Shown here: positions 26,364-35,102 of the stretch, in pieces
Layout of the letters: each line of letters begins with the position of its first letter
How positions within the stretch are numbered: the stretch's first letter is position 1
The notes under the pieces: model-generated
Told to the model about the DNA's origin: nothing
Seen by the model: only the letters and a program-made list of their open reading frames with translations
Database searches by the model: none
Program-made: the position numbers and the translations under genes
DNA from: Bacteroidetes bacterium 37-13
GTDB lineage: Bacteria > Bacteroidota > Bacteroidia > Chitinophagales > LD1
Direction of reading: 5' to 3'
Length of the DNA: 64,000 bases
Assembly (NCBI GenBank): GCA_001897535.1
Contig: MKTC01000018.1
Span: 56,617 to 120,616 of the forward strand

Positions 26364-26696
26364 TTAAGCAGTTTGGTCATCAACTGTGGCATCTGCGGCA
26401 TTTGTTTTAACTGATGCAATGCCATTATCTCTGCTGCTTTCGCTTTCATACATTTCGCTTGTGCCAATAATTTGCCCGTTGCCTGCTTTTAGGTTGAAAT
26501 AAAACTTCCCATTTTTAGAAGTATTTTTTTCAAACTTTTTTTCGTCCTGCGAATTTTTACGTACCGACTCAACTCCGTTTTCGCAATTAGGCTTTGTAGT
26601 GTAGCCTTCGCTTGCCAAAATTGTTTGCCCGTTGCCTGCTTTTAGGTTGAATTGAAATTCACCATTAGCTCTTTTTGTAATTACAAATTTTCCCAT
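26364..26696 (-). CDS. YegP-like protein, two DUF1508 repeats
   Basis: A 110-residue protein with two tandem copies of the roughly 45-residue DUF1508 unit: GEFQFNLKAGNGQTILASEG with GVESVRKNS, and GKFYFNLKAGNGQIIGTSEM with GIASVKTNA. Each forms a small beta-hairpin domain; the family name YegP comes from Escherichia coli. The function is unknown, and stress induction has been suggested for some relatives. The C-terminus is a short acidic tail. Confidence 0.9.
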   Translation of the reverse strand: MGKFVITKRANGEFQFNLKAGNGQTILASEGYTTKPNCENGVESVRKNSQDEKKFEKNTSKNGKFYFNLKAGNGQIIGTSEMYESESSRDNGIASVKTNAADATVDDQTA

Positions 26697-26745
26697 TGGT
26701 TTAAATTTTTTTATTAGGAACTAAGATAAAAATAGTAAGCGAAAT

Positions 26746-27042
26746 TTACATCCAGTACAACAAACAAATAAAAATTACAATCAACAGCAAACAGCCGCAG
26801 CCACAACCTTCACTAGTTGAATCTTTATCCGGTATTTCCTGAACATTATACTGCGATTTACAATTTAAACAAGTTGCTATTTTTTTTCCGGCTTCGCTAT
26901 TTCCGGCCAGCACACCCCAAAACGGGCTATTGGTTAGCCAATAAGCACCAAGAAATCTTCCGGTATTAAAGTTCTTTTCTTCAACTAAAAACTTCTGCGA
27001 ACCGCAATTAGGGCATTTTACATTACTCCAATCGTTACTCAT
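26746..27042 (-). CDS. Zinc-ribbon protein with Cys-rich C-terminal membrane anchor
   Basis: A 98-residue protein. CPNCGS at residues 10-15 and CLNCKS about 50 residues later form a four-Cys zinc ribbon. The linker between them contains FWGVLAGNSEAGKK. The end has CGCGC followed by the hydrophobic segment LLLIVIFICLLYWM, probably a single membrane helix at the very C-terminus. No family name comes to mind. It is between thiL and the YegP-like gene on the same strand. Confidence 0.7.
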   Translation of the reverse strand: MSNDWSNVKCPNCGSQKFLVEEKNFNTGRFLGAYWLTNSPFWGVLAGNSEAGKKIATCLNCKSQYNVQEIPDKDSTSEGCGCGCLLLIVIFICLLYWM

Positions 27043-27070
27043 TTTTTTGCATATAATAATTTAAAAAAAA

Positions 27071-28099
27071 TTAGAAATGCTTCCAGCCTTGCGCGGTGAT
27101 GTTGTGATAATTTCCTGATTTTGTTTTTAAGATAGTTTCGTTGGCATTTTGGGTAATAATACCAATTACAGAAATTTCGGTTTCGTTGGTTAGTTTGGTT
27201 TCATCTTCGGGTGAAATAGTAAAGAGCAATTCGTAATCTTCTCCACCGTTTAAAGCGCAAACAATCGGGTCGAAGTTAAGTTCTAATGCAGTATTGTAGG
27301 TTGTTTCGGCAATAGGCACTGTGGCTTCGTTTATTTCGCAACCAACATTGCTTTGTTTACATAAATGTTTAAGGTCGCTGGCAATTCCATCGCTCACATC
27401 CAGCATTGCAGTAGGTTTTAAATTCAGTTCTTCAAATAATTCAATAATATCTTTTCTTGCTTCGGGTTTTAGTTGTCGTTGTATTAAATATTCATTGCCT
27501 AATTCCGGCTGAACGCCCGGATGCTCGAGCCAAATTCTTTTTTCGCGCTCTAAGATTTGCAAGCCTAAAAATGCAGCGCCCAAATCGCCTGTTACACAAA
27601 TTAAATCGCCCGGTTTTGCGCCATTTCTATATACAATATTTTCTTCGTCTGCTTCGCCAATGGCAGTAACCGAAATTACCAAACCGCTTTGCGAAGAAGT
27701 AGTGTCGCCACCTATTAAATCAACTCCATAAACATTGCAAGCGTGTTCAATTCCGGCATAAATTTCACTCACTGCTTCAACTGTAAACCTGCTCGAAAGC
27801 GCCAAACTTACCAGTACTTGTTTTGGTTTTGCATTCATGGCATACACATCAGAAAGGTTCACCACAATACTTTTGTAGCCCAAGTGTTTTAACGGCATAT
27901 ACATTAAATCGAAGTGAATGCCTTCTGCCAATAAATCGGTAGTGATAACTGTTTTTTTTGTTCCGTAATCAAGCACTGCGGCATCATCGCCAATTGATTT
28001 TTTGGTGGAACTATTTTTGGTTGAAAAATTCTTGGTCAAATGTTCTATTAACCCAAATTCGCCCAATTCGCTTATGGGAGTTGTTTTTTCGTTGCTCAT
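27071..28099 (-). CDS. thiL: Thiamine-monophosphate kinase
   Basis: A 342-residue ATP-grasp-unrelated PurM-fold kinase. ISELGEFGLIEHL and IGDDAAVLDYG at the N-terminus, then TTDLLAEGIHFDLMYMPLKHLGYKSIVVNLSDVYAMNAKP, seen here in pieces, are standard ThiL blocks. GGDTTSSQSGLVISVTAIG and MLDVSDGIASDLKHL follow, and GGEDYELLFT near the end completes the set. It phosphorylates thiamine monophosphate to the active diphosphate in the cytoplasm. No other thi gene and no TPP riboswitch is seen nearby. Confidence 0.95.
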   Translation of the reverse strand: MSNEKTTPISELGEFGLIEHLTKNFSTKNSSTKKSIGDDAAVLDYGTKKTVITTDLLAEGIHFDLMYMPLKHLGYKSIVVNLSDVYAMNAKPKQVLVSLALSSRFTVEAVSEIYAGIEHACNVYGVDLIGGDTTSSQSGLVISVTAIGEADEENIVYRNGAKPGDLICVTGDLGAAFLGLQILEREKRIWLEHPGVQPELGNEYLIQRQLKPEARKDIIELFEELNLKPTAMLDVSDGIASDLKHLCKQSNVGCEINEATVPIAETTYNTALELNFDPIVCALNGGEDYELLFTISPEDETKLTNETEISVIGIITQNANETILKTKSGNYHNITAQGWKHF

Positions 28100-28139
28100 G
28101 TAGAAAAATATTGAAAGCGCAAATAAAGGAAATGGTAGT

Positions 28140-28721
28140 TTATTTTACGGCAACATTGTATTCTTTGCCCAATTGTTTAATTACGAGTTCTATCATTTTT
28201 TCTTTTTGGGGGTCGTAATTTTCTTTCAAATTATAGTCGTATCGTTTAGCTACAATTTGCCACACAAAAGCATTAAAACCGCCTTTTACTTCTTTAATAA
28301 TTTTGTAGCAGTTGTTGCCGGTTTCTCGGTTAATCAATTTCACCAAAACCTTACCTTGCCCAATAGAAAGATTGCGCAATTCTTTCTCAAATTTTTGACG
28401 CATTTCTTTTTCTAAATCTTTGCGGTAGTGGCGGTATTCGCTGCGTTTGCTGTTGCCTTCTTTGTTTTGTAATTCAGCATAAAGCTGGTTTGCAATTTTT
28501 ACATAAGGCATCACTTTTTTCACGCGGCTATAGGTTTGGTAATATTCGCGCCATTCGTCATCGGTTTTAAAATTTACAATATCCACTTCGGGCAAATAGT
28601 AAGTTTGCATCGTGTCAGACAAAGGAATAGTGTCGTTGCTCTTAAATATTTGTGCAGATAAATTGCTGCTAATACAAGCAAAGTAGAAAGCCAAAAACAA
28701 ACTTCTAACAGAAGTATTCAT
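28140..28721 (-). CDS. DUF4294 family secreted protein
   Basis: I chose the Met at 28721 because MNTSVRSLFLAFYFACISSN then forms a proper signal peptide; a longer frame from 28754 is possible. The mature part has DTMQTYYLPEVDIVNF, then a long charged helical region (TYSRVKKVMPYVKIANQLYA, RHYRKDLEKEMRQKFEKELR), the conserved LSIGQGKVLVKLINRETG, and AFVWQIVAKRYDYNLKENYD. This is the DUF4294 pattern; the function is unknown, and a periplasmic or envelope location is inferred from the signal. Confidence 0.85.
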   Translation of the reverse strand: MNTSVRSLFLAFYFACISSNLSAQIFKSNDTIPLSDTMQTYYLPEVDIVNFKTDDEWREYYQTYSRVKKVMPYVKIANQLYAELQNKEGNSKRSEYRHYRKDLEKEMRQKFEKELRNLSIGQGKVLVKLINRETGNNCYKIIKEVKGGFNAFVWQIVAKRYDYNLKENYDPQKEKMIELVIKQLGKEYNVAVK

Positions 28722-28849
28722 ATTGAATTTTGTATGTTGTAGTGTATTAAACATTTTTATTTAACGGTTGTAAAAATCATAAAATAAAATTTACAAATGT
28801 TGGCTATAAATAATTCTTTTTGCGCACTAAACTTGCTTAAAACGGATTT

Positions 28850-29692
28850 ATGAAATTGTTTGGAAAGAAAGAAGAAAAAAAATCGCCCTCTGCCGGAGTA
28901 GCAGATTTTTACAATGCTACTACCGATAAGTTTCTTCAGGTTTATGGCGAAGTGATACAAGCTTTCCGCACCAATAATGTGGAAGATTATTTGCGCTACA
29001 CAATGGAAAGTGCAGAGCTACAAAACGGGCAGCATATTATTGATGCAGGTTGCGGTGTTTGCGGGCCGGCATCTTTTTTTGCAAATAATTTACCCGAATT
29101 AAAAATTGAAGCATGTACCATTTCTGAAGTTCAAGCAGAAAAAGCTAAGGCAAAAATATTGGAGAAAAATGTTGCCGGCAGCGTAAATGTTACTTTGGGC
29201 GATTATCATTTTCTTGATGAAATATTTTCTGCCAATAGTTTCGATAGAGTTTTGTTTTTGGAATCATTCGGGCACTCAAAAGATAAGCCGTTGGCACTTG
29301 ATGCAGTTAAAATGGTATTGAAGCCCGGAGGTAAAGTGTATATTAAAGATTTGTTTGCACGCGAAAGTAGCGATGAATGGGAGCAGTTGCGTATTAACCA
29401 AATTTGCGGACAAATAAACGAAGCGTATCAATACGATATTGGCAATTTGCATTTGGTGGTTTCTGCTTTGCGCAAAAAAGGTTTTATTATCAACTACATT
29501 AAAACTCCCAAAGTTGATATGAGCGCATTCGAACATTTGACTATTTCAAACGAGTTTCAAAACCTTTTTAATATTGGCAAAATTGAAAGTTGGGACAACT
29601 ATGTTTTTCCAATAGATTTCTATGAAATACTTGCAGAAAAACCTGCTTTTGACCCAAGAGAGCAAATGCACTTGTATCACATGAATAAGTAA
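28850..29692 (+). CDS. SAM-dependent class I methyltransferase
   Basis: A 280-residue protein with the class I methyltransferase motif I IIDAGCGVCGPASFFA (about residues 63-78), motif II-like ACTISEVQAEKA, and post-I FDRVLFLESFGHSKD with MVLKPGGKVYIKDLF. The arrangement, with TISEVQ after motif I, resembles the tocopherol/phytol and cyclopropane-synthase-like group that act on lipidic or small-molecule substrates. The substrate is unknown. It is divergent from the DUF4294 gene. Confidence 0.8.
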   Translation: MKLFGKKEEKKSPSAGVADFYNATTDKFLQVYGEVIQAFRTNNVEDYLRYTMESAELQNGQHIIDAGCGVCGPASFFANNLPELKIEACTISEVQAEKAKAKILEKNVAGSVNVTLGDYHFLDEIFSANSFDRVLFLESFGHSKDKPLALDAVKMVLKPGGKVYIKDLFARESSDEWEQLRINQICGQINEAYQYDIGNLHLVVSALRKKGFIINYIKTPKVDMSAFEHLTISNEFQNLFNIGKIESWDNYVFPIDFYEILAEKPAFDPREQMHLYHMNK

Positions 29693-29805
29693 ATTGCAGT
29701 TGGGAAAAAATTAGCTTTTTTGGTTGAGCGAAACTTGCCTTTGTGCAGGTGATGTTCTTTTGCTCATTGCTTAAAGCGCATCGCCCAACACTATTCCACG
29801 TTCTA

Positions 29806-30798
29806 CTAATCTTCCATGTCTTTTAATATTTCTTGTGCTTCGTTGCGATGGTCGCTTATAGTATCGTAGGCTTTAATAATTTCTTTTACCAAACGGTGGC
29901 GCACCACATCATCTTCATTTAATCTAATAAATGAAATACCTTCGATATGCCGTAAAATTTTTACTGCGGTATGTAAACCACTTTGTTGCGAGCGTGGCAA
30001 ATCTATTTGAGTTGGATCGCCTGTAATTATGCATTTGCTGTGTGCACCAATACGAGTTAAAAACATTTTCAGTTGAGGATTGGTACAGTTTTGTGCTTCA
30101 TCTAAAAGTATAAAAGCAAAATCTAAAGTTCTACCGCGCATAAATGCTAATGGAGCCACTTCAATAATTCTGTTTTCCATATAGTATTTTAGCTTATCGG
30201 CAGGAATCATATCTTCCAAAGCATCGTATAGCGGACGCAAATATGGATCTACTTTTTCTTTTAAATCACCGGGAAGAAAACCAAGATTTTCACCGGCTTC
30301 AACTGCTGGGCGCGTGAGAATAATTTTTTTTACTGCCTTTTCTTTTAAAGCTTTCACCGCTAAAGCAACTGCGGTATAAGTTTTTCCTGTGCCGGCAGGG
30401 CCAATGGCAAAAATTATATCGTTCGTTTCACTTTCTTTCGCCATCAATCGTTGGTTTTCGGTTCTTGCACGAACCACCAAACCATTGTTGCCATACACTA
30501 TTACGTGGTTTTGTTCTTTAGAAGCGCTGGTATTTATCACGCCTTTATCGGAGAGTAAAATATTTTCAATACTTTCTTCGTTCAACTTTCCGTAGCGCTC
30601 AATCGAAGCAATCATTTGCGAAATTTTCCGCTTAAAATTTTGGAGGTCATCATCGGTGCCTTCTGCTTTTATGCTGTTGCCGCGGCTTACCATTCTTATG
30701 GTTGGAAAAGACTTCTTAATGAAGTTGAACCGAGAATTGTTTACACCAAAAAAATCTATTGGATCAATTCCTTCTATTTGTAAAGTTAATTCTGTCAA
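29806..30798 (-). CDS. phoH: PhoH family ATPase
   Basis: A 330-residue protein. The N-terminal part is KH-like (KRKISQMIASIERYG). The ATPase core has the Walker A GPAGTGKT at residues 133-140, FLPGDLKEKVDPYLRPLYDA, FMRGRTLDFAFILLDEAQN (Walker B) and ITGDPTQIDLP. PhoH/PhoL proteins are RNA-linked ATPases that act with YbeY-type factors in ribosome maturation. It is divergent from the SAM-adenosyltransferase-like gene, a pairing that I recall from other Bacteroidota. Confidence 0.94.
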   Translation of the reverse strand: MTELTLQIEGIDPIDFFGVNNSRFNFIKKSFPTIRMVSRGNSIKAEGTDDDLQNFKRKISQMIASIERYGKLNEESIENILLSDKGVINTSASKEQNHVIVYGNNGLVVRARTENQRLMAKESETNDIIFAIGPAGTGKTYTAVALAVKALKEKAVKKIILTRPAVEAGENLGFLPGDLKEKVDPYLRPLYDALEDMIPADKLKYYMENRIIEVAPLAFMRGRTLDFAFILLDEAQNCTNPQLKMFLTRIGAHSKCIITGDPTQIDLPRSQQSGLHTAVKILRHIEGISFIRLNEDDVVRHRLVKEIIKAYDTISDHRNEAQEILKDMED

Positions 30799-30970
30799 AG
30801 TTGCGAGTATTTAGTTTCACCGAAGTTACAATCATTTTTTAATGAAAGCTATGTACACATTAGTTTTTAATCCACATGCTTATCCACCAACGGTTTTTGC
30901 AAGGTTCAATTAGAAAAACATTATTTGTTGAATAAAGAAAATTTAAATAAAACGTGTAACGCAAAACAGC

Positions 30971-31753
30971 ATGTCTGTTATTACAATTACAACTGATTTG
31001 GGCACGAGCGATTATTATTTAGCAGCATTAAAAGGCTCTATTTTAAAGGCATTTGATGCAGTGCAAATAGTAGATTTAAACTGCAATATTCGGCAATATA
31101 ATATTCGGCAGGCTGCATATAATATTCGCGAAGCGTTTAAATATTTTCCAGTAAAAACAATTCATGTTGCCCATATAAATGCCAATGCCGCAAACCCGAA
31201 AATACTTTTGGTAAAGCATCAAGAACAGTTTGTGGTAACATTTGATAACACACTGCTTTCCTTGCTTCCGAAAGAATTTACAGCCGAAGTTTTTGCTTTG
31301 AATAATACGTTAATTAAAAAGGAAGATGCATTTTTATTTGATGCTTTGGCTTTGGTAGTTTCGCGTTTGGCACAAGGAAAAAACTTGCGAGAAATTGCAA
31401 CACCTTATCTTGAATTTGAAAAGAAGAACTTGCTGAAAGCTACCATCACAAACATGGGAATAAAAGGTATAGTGGAAGCTACTGATGTTTTTGGCAATGT
31501 AATTACAAATATTCATCGCGATTTATTTTATGAATATGTGAAAGACCAGCCTTTTGAAATTGCCATCAATCACGAAACAATTTCAACTATTTCTAAAGGC
31601 TACTATGAAGCAGAAGAAGGCGATATTATTGCGGTTTTTAATAGCTCCGGCTTTTTAGAAATTGCGATTAAAGAAAACAAAGCAAGCAACCTTTTAGGCT
31701 TATCGGTTGATAATGCAGTATTGGTAACACTTGTAGCAAAAAATTATTTTTGA
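30971..31753 (+). CDS. SAM hydroxide adenosyltransferase (DUF62) family protein
   Basis: A 260-residue protein. The start VITITTDLGTSDYYLAALKG is the family signature, binding the ribose of S-adenosylmethionine. DVFGNVITNIH (about residues 174-184) is the second-domain signature. Members hydrolyse SAM to adenosine and methionine; relatives halogenate it. Two usually conserved places differ here: the D-I-S-H segment reads VDLNCNI, and the P-D-N-G segment reads FDNT. Activity is thus less certain than the fold. The last 10 bases overlap the convergent DUF4340 gene. Confidence 0.8.
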   Translation: MSVITITTDLGTSDYYLAALKGSILKAFDAVQIVDLNCNIRQYNIRQAAYNIREAFKYFPVKTIHVAHINANAANPKILLVKHQEQFVVTFDNTLLSLLPKEFTAEVFALNNTLIKKEDAFLFDALALVVSRLAQGKNLREIATPYLEFEKKNLLKATITNMGIKGIVEATDVFGNVITNIHRDLFYEYVKDQPFEIAINHETISTISKGYYEAEEGDIIAVFNSSGFLEIAIKENKASNLLGLSVDNAVLVTLVAKNYF

Positions 31754-32766
31754 GGAGGGAAAAAGTCTTGATACTTCCGTAGCAACTTTCCGAAAACATA
31801 CACTTGTGCAATAGCAAAATCTTTGCCGTTGGCTAATGCAAAAAATCTATCTACATCATATTTTACTTCATTGCCTTGTTCATCAACCAAACGCTTGCTG
31901 CGTTTGTTCACAGGCATATAAAATAATTTTACATCGGTTTGCTTTCCGCTTTTTTCTTTCAAAGAAAATTCTGCGTAAGGCGTATTTTTTAAAATGAATT
32001 GCCGCTCTAAATTTTCATTGTCATAAGCCTCAAAATAAATGCCTTGATACATGGCGCAATAGCTGTATAAAAGCGATTGGTTTACGGCTTTTGTTTCGCC
32101 ATTTGCATTGCGCAATTCAAAGGAATCTCCTTTTGCCACAATGCTGAAAGATTCGGCAATTGCTTCGGGATAACGCACAGTAAGCTCTGCAATATTTTCA
32201 GGTTTTATGTCGAAAATTTTTCTGCTGTGCCAAGTTTCTTCATCCATTTCAAATGCAGGCGTAAGATGCCCAACCAAACCCGGAACGCGCACCACATGCG
32301 GACGAGAAGCTATCTTTCCATTCACATCTAAAAGCATGTAAGTGCCTTTGCCATCGGTGGTGGAGCCGCCAACGTAAAATACTTTTTCGGGCGAAGAGGA
32401 ATTGCTTTCAAACACCTGCACTTGAATATTTTTTGCGAGCATTTCGCGCAGCACATTATCGTGTGCCGCTTTGCTAACCGGAGCTTGCGATTCTATTCTT
32501 GAAAGTATGGTGAGCAAGTTTTTTATTAAATCTTCGCGCGCATCAAACTTGCCATTCACTAACCATGAGCCGTTCTTTTTTTCTAAGGTGATGGTTTGCT
32601 TCCGCTCGTTGTGTAAAATTATTTTAGTAACGCTTTCGGGTTTTTCTATTCTAAAACTACTTTCTCTTTTGTTTATGGTGCCTTCATCTTCGTTCCACAA
32701 AAAATAAAAAGCTGCAATGCCGCCAAGAATTAAAAGAATAATAATGTGTGGAAGGAATTTTTTCAC
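31744..32766 (-). CDS. DUF4340 family membrane-anchored protein
   Basis: With a GTG start at 32766 the protein has 340 residues and begins MKKFLPHIIILLILGGIAAF, a single N-terminal membrane helix; a TTG at 32799 would add eleven residues. The mature part carries DUF4340 blocks: FRIEKPESVTKIILH, TITLEKKNGSWLVNG, VFYVGGSTTDGKGTYML and WHSRKIFDIKPENIAELTV. DUF4340 proteins are often linked to gliding-type ABC transporter genes (gldA/F/G), but no such gene is near. The function is unknown; the domain should face the periplasm. Confidence 0.85.
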   Translation of the reverse strand: MKKFLPHIIILLILGGIAAFYFLWNEDEGTINKRESSFRIEKPESVTKIILHNERKQTITLEKKNGSWLVNGKFDAREDLIKNLLTILSRIESQAPVSKAAHDNVLREMLAKNIQVQVFESNSSSPEKVFYVGGSTTDGKGTYMLLDVNGKIASRPHVVRVPGLVGHLTPAFEMDEETWHSRKIFDIKPENIAELTVRYPEAIAESFSIVAKGDSFELRNANGETKAVNQSLLYSYCAMYQGIYFEAYDNENLERQFILKNTPYAEFSLKEKSGKQTDVKLFYMPVNKRSKRLVDEQGNEVKYDVDRFFALANGKDFAIAQVYVFGKLLRKYQDFFPPQK

Positions 32767-32960
32767 TAAAGCAAGTTTTAATGTGCCCAAAACTAACAAT
32801 CAATTTTATTACACACTTGGGCTAACAATTTTTATAGAGATTTTAAGCTAGATTAAAACCAGATTATTCATTGAAGAGCTTGAATAAATTTGTATGATTT
32901 AGAGAAATAGTAGTTACATTCATATCATGTAATTTCCTTCATACAATAAATCTTTAAGCA

Positions 32961-34085
32961 ATGGACATTAAATATATCAACTCCTATACTTACATTGAAA
33001 CAGATTTTAAAAATGGGTTAGACAATATTGGCAGCGTTCTTGCTCCTTTGTATCCCGACCAAACTATCCAATCGTTGTCAGATGCTGTTTACAATTATAC
33101 CATCACAACCTATATGGCTGGTGATGAACCCAACCCTTTGCAGGCAAGAAGTTTAAAATCTGCAATTTATGCAATCATCAACGGCTATATCAACATTGGT
33201 AATGGCGATACATTAGAGTTGAACTCGCTCCAATCTTCTTTTGCATTTGAATTGGTAAACGGCACATTAGAACTGCGGAATCCGGAAGATATTAAGCAAC
33301 ATATTATAAATATTGAAGAGAGGATTACCGCAAGCCCATTAAGTGTAAATGAACAAGCGCCATTGCTCTATGCAACTGCAATAGGCAAGGCATCTTACGA
33401 TTATTGGGCAAATACAATAGCCAATTTAACACCTGCAAACCCATGGATAAATTTTATTAACTCATTCACTCCGCCCATTGTCAAGTTTCCTACTTGGATA
33501 GCTTCAGCTATGCAGGGAACATTGATTGGATTAAGTATGTATCAAAATAGAATCAATGGAAGTTTGGCTGCCGAGCTTCGGCTTGTTTTGGAATATGTGG
33601 GGGCAAATACACTTCTGTCTTTATTCGGCTCGTTGGGAGTGGGTGTTGGCAAAGTGGTGTTTAATTATTCGCCTAATCCCACTACTTCATTCTTTTCACG
33701 ATTAAGCCACGAGACTTCATCCTCACCATCTCTAGTACGATATGTAGTAAATATTAGAATAGTTTGGGGCAGATATAGAGGTCCGGATTTTGGTTGCGAA
33801 CCCGTTTGGGGATTATGTGGTTTTGATGTAGTGGTTGGAGCAATTAAAACGAATGAATCAGATGCCACTATTGAATTGGTGAAAGGTAAACTGTCAGTTG
33901 AACTATCTGAAACCAACGCTCCATCTCAATATTTAGAGAATCTTATACAAGGGCATATTGTGATACCAAATAATATTACAGTTAATAAAGACATCTGCTA
34001 TAAACTTGGAATAAATGAATACACAATTTTTGCAGGAACATATAAAATACAAAGGTGCTGCAATAAATTTCATTTTGAATTTTAA
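32961..34085 (+). CDS. Unrecognised 374-residue protein, head of a small accessory island
   Basis: No family recognised. There is no signal peptide. Residues about 1-160 are mostly helical (LQARSLKSAIYAIINGYIN, EDIKQHIINIEERITA). Residues about 170-235 include hydrophobic stretches (WIASAMQGTLIGLSM, LLSLFGSLGVGVGKVVF) that could contact membranes. From about 260 the character changes to beta strands with paired cysteines (GCEPVWGLCGF) followed by ELVKGKLSVEL, NLIQGHIVIPNNITV, YTIFAGTYKI and a final CC. Three genes for membrane proteins follow, the first after 5 bases. A secreted or contact-dependent effector with its partners is one possibility, but nothing in the sequence proves it. Confidence 0.65.
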   Translation: MDIKYINSYTYIETDFKNGLDNIGSVLAPLYPDQTIQSLSDAVYNYTITTYMAGDEPNPLQARSLKSAIYAIINGYINIGNGDTLELNSLQSSFAFELVNGTLELRNPEDIKQHIINIEERITASPLSVNEQAPLLYATAIGKASYDYWANTIANLTPANPWINFINSFTPPIVKFPTWIASAMQGTLIGLSMYQNRINGSLAAELRLVLEYVGANTLLSLFGSLGVGVGKVVFNYSPNPTTSFFSRLSHETSSSPSLVRYVVNIRIVWGRYRGPDFGCEPVWGLCGFDVVVGAIKTNESDATIELVKGKLSVELSETNAPSQYLENLIQGHIVIPNNITVNKDICYKLGINEYTIFAGTYKIQRCCNKFHFEF

Positions 34086-34090
34086 TAGCA

Positions 34091-34636
34091 ATGAAATCAA
34101 AACCTTTCATTAAAATATTTGTAATAATTTTAGTGGTAATCTGTGTATTACTGCTTGCTGCCTATTATTATATAGGAATAAATTTTTTTACTATTGATAA
34201 ACGATATAACAAAAAGGAAATAAAGGAATATGCAGCAAAATACAGCACTTCTAAAGTGTGGTTTATAAAAAAAGAATTTTTCTCTGAGTATGGATCTGGA
34301 CATTTTCCTAAATATAAAATATTTAATGAAAAGGGTATGCAACTTAGTATTCACCCTTGTTATGAAACTTTTGAGGATATACTGAATATAATAAAAATAA
34401 GAATAGATAGTACTACACACCTTAATTTTACAGACGAGTACTCCAAATTGAAAGAAATTGACAATCGGGAGGTTACAGCAAAAGAGGTGTTTGACTCTTC
34501 AAAATACAACATCATATACTACTACAAAAATGCAATGGAAATAATACAGTTAAGAGGAATTTCTAACATACCGGATAGTGCTAAAGACAGTTTAAATTTT
34601 ATATTCGTAAATGTGGACAGGGTAGATTTTCGTTGA
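34091..34636 (+). CDS. Membrane-anchored protein of unknown function
   Basis: A 181-residue protein with a strong N-terminal membrane helix (about residues 8-27, IFVIILVVICVLLLAAYYYI) and a C-terminal domain of about 150 polar residues, rich in Lys, Tyr and Ile, likely outside the cytoplasm. No family recognised. It follows the 374-residue gene by 5 bases, and its TGA stop ends at 34636, 14 bases before the next ATG, so the genes look co-transcribed. Confidence 0.65.
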   Translation: MKSKPFIKIFVIILVVICVLLLAAYYYIGINFFTIDKRYNKKEIKEYAAKYSTSKVWFIKKEFFSEYGSGHFPKYKIFNEKGMQLSIHPCYETFEDILNIIKIRIDSTTHLNFTDEYSKLKEIDNREVTAKEVFDSSKYNIIYYYKNAMEIIQLRGISNIPDSAKDSLNFIFVNVDRVDFR

Positions 34637-34650
34637 GTATTACATTTTAC

Positions 34651-34818
34651 ATGAGAAATAAATTTACTAATACTATTTTGTTGATCACAGTGCTATTTGT
34701 AACTGGCATGTTTGTATTCTTCGGGTTAAAACCTGTACATGTAGTTATATTTACATTGGCAGGGTGGGTGTATGTTTTACGTAAGATTGCTATTGATATC
34801 AAGCATAAAGACAATTGA
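34651..34818 (+). CDS. Mini membrane protein, copy 1 of a paralogous pair
   Basis: From the ATG at 34651 it has 55 residues, with two membrane helices (TILLITVLFVTGMFVFFG and VVIFTLAGWVYVLRKIAI) joined by a short K-P-V-H loop, and a basic tail IKHKDN. The gene at 34928 has the same layout: a helix, the K-A-V-H loop, I-I-I-F, then G-G-W and a Lys-rich tail. A TTG at 34633 could extend it by six residues. The function is unknown. Confidence 0.6.
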   Translation: MRNKFTNTILLITVLFVTGMFVFFGLKPVHVVIFTLAGWVYVLRKIAIDIKHKDN

Positions 34819-34927
34819 TTAATCCTACTGCTTGATGCTGTATATTTAATTCAAAGCAAAATAGCACTAATTATTGGTTTCATTATTCCAACAATCCAAA
34901 TCATTACCGCAAATAATAATCTCTAAT

Positions 34928-35092
34928 ATGACAAACAAAGTGCCAATACTTTTTTTAATTGGGATGTTAGTGGCAACTGTATTGCTTTATTTTACAGCAG
35001 ATGTAAAAGCTGTGCATATAATTATATTTTTAGGTGGGTGGGCAGCAACCATAGGTATGATTACAAAGAACGGAAAAAATAAGGATAAGTGA
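34928..35092 (+). CDS. Mini membrane protein, copy 2 of a paralogous pair
   Basis: From the ATG at 34928 it has 54 residues. Two helices (VPILFLIGMLVATVLLYF and VHIIIFLGGWAATIGMIT) flank a K-A-V-H loop, followed by a tail NGKNKDK. It matches copy 1 in length, helix placement, loop and the Gly-Trp in helix 2. A longer frame from 34874 exists, but it adds a non-membrane leader without protein-like features. Confidence 0.6.
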   Translation: MTNKVPILFLIGMLVATVLLYFTADVKAVHIIIFLGGWAATIGMITKNGKNKDK

Positions 35093-35102
35093 TTAAGGGG
35101 CA

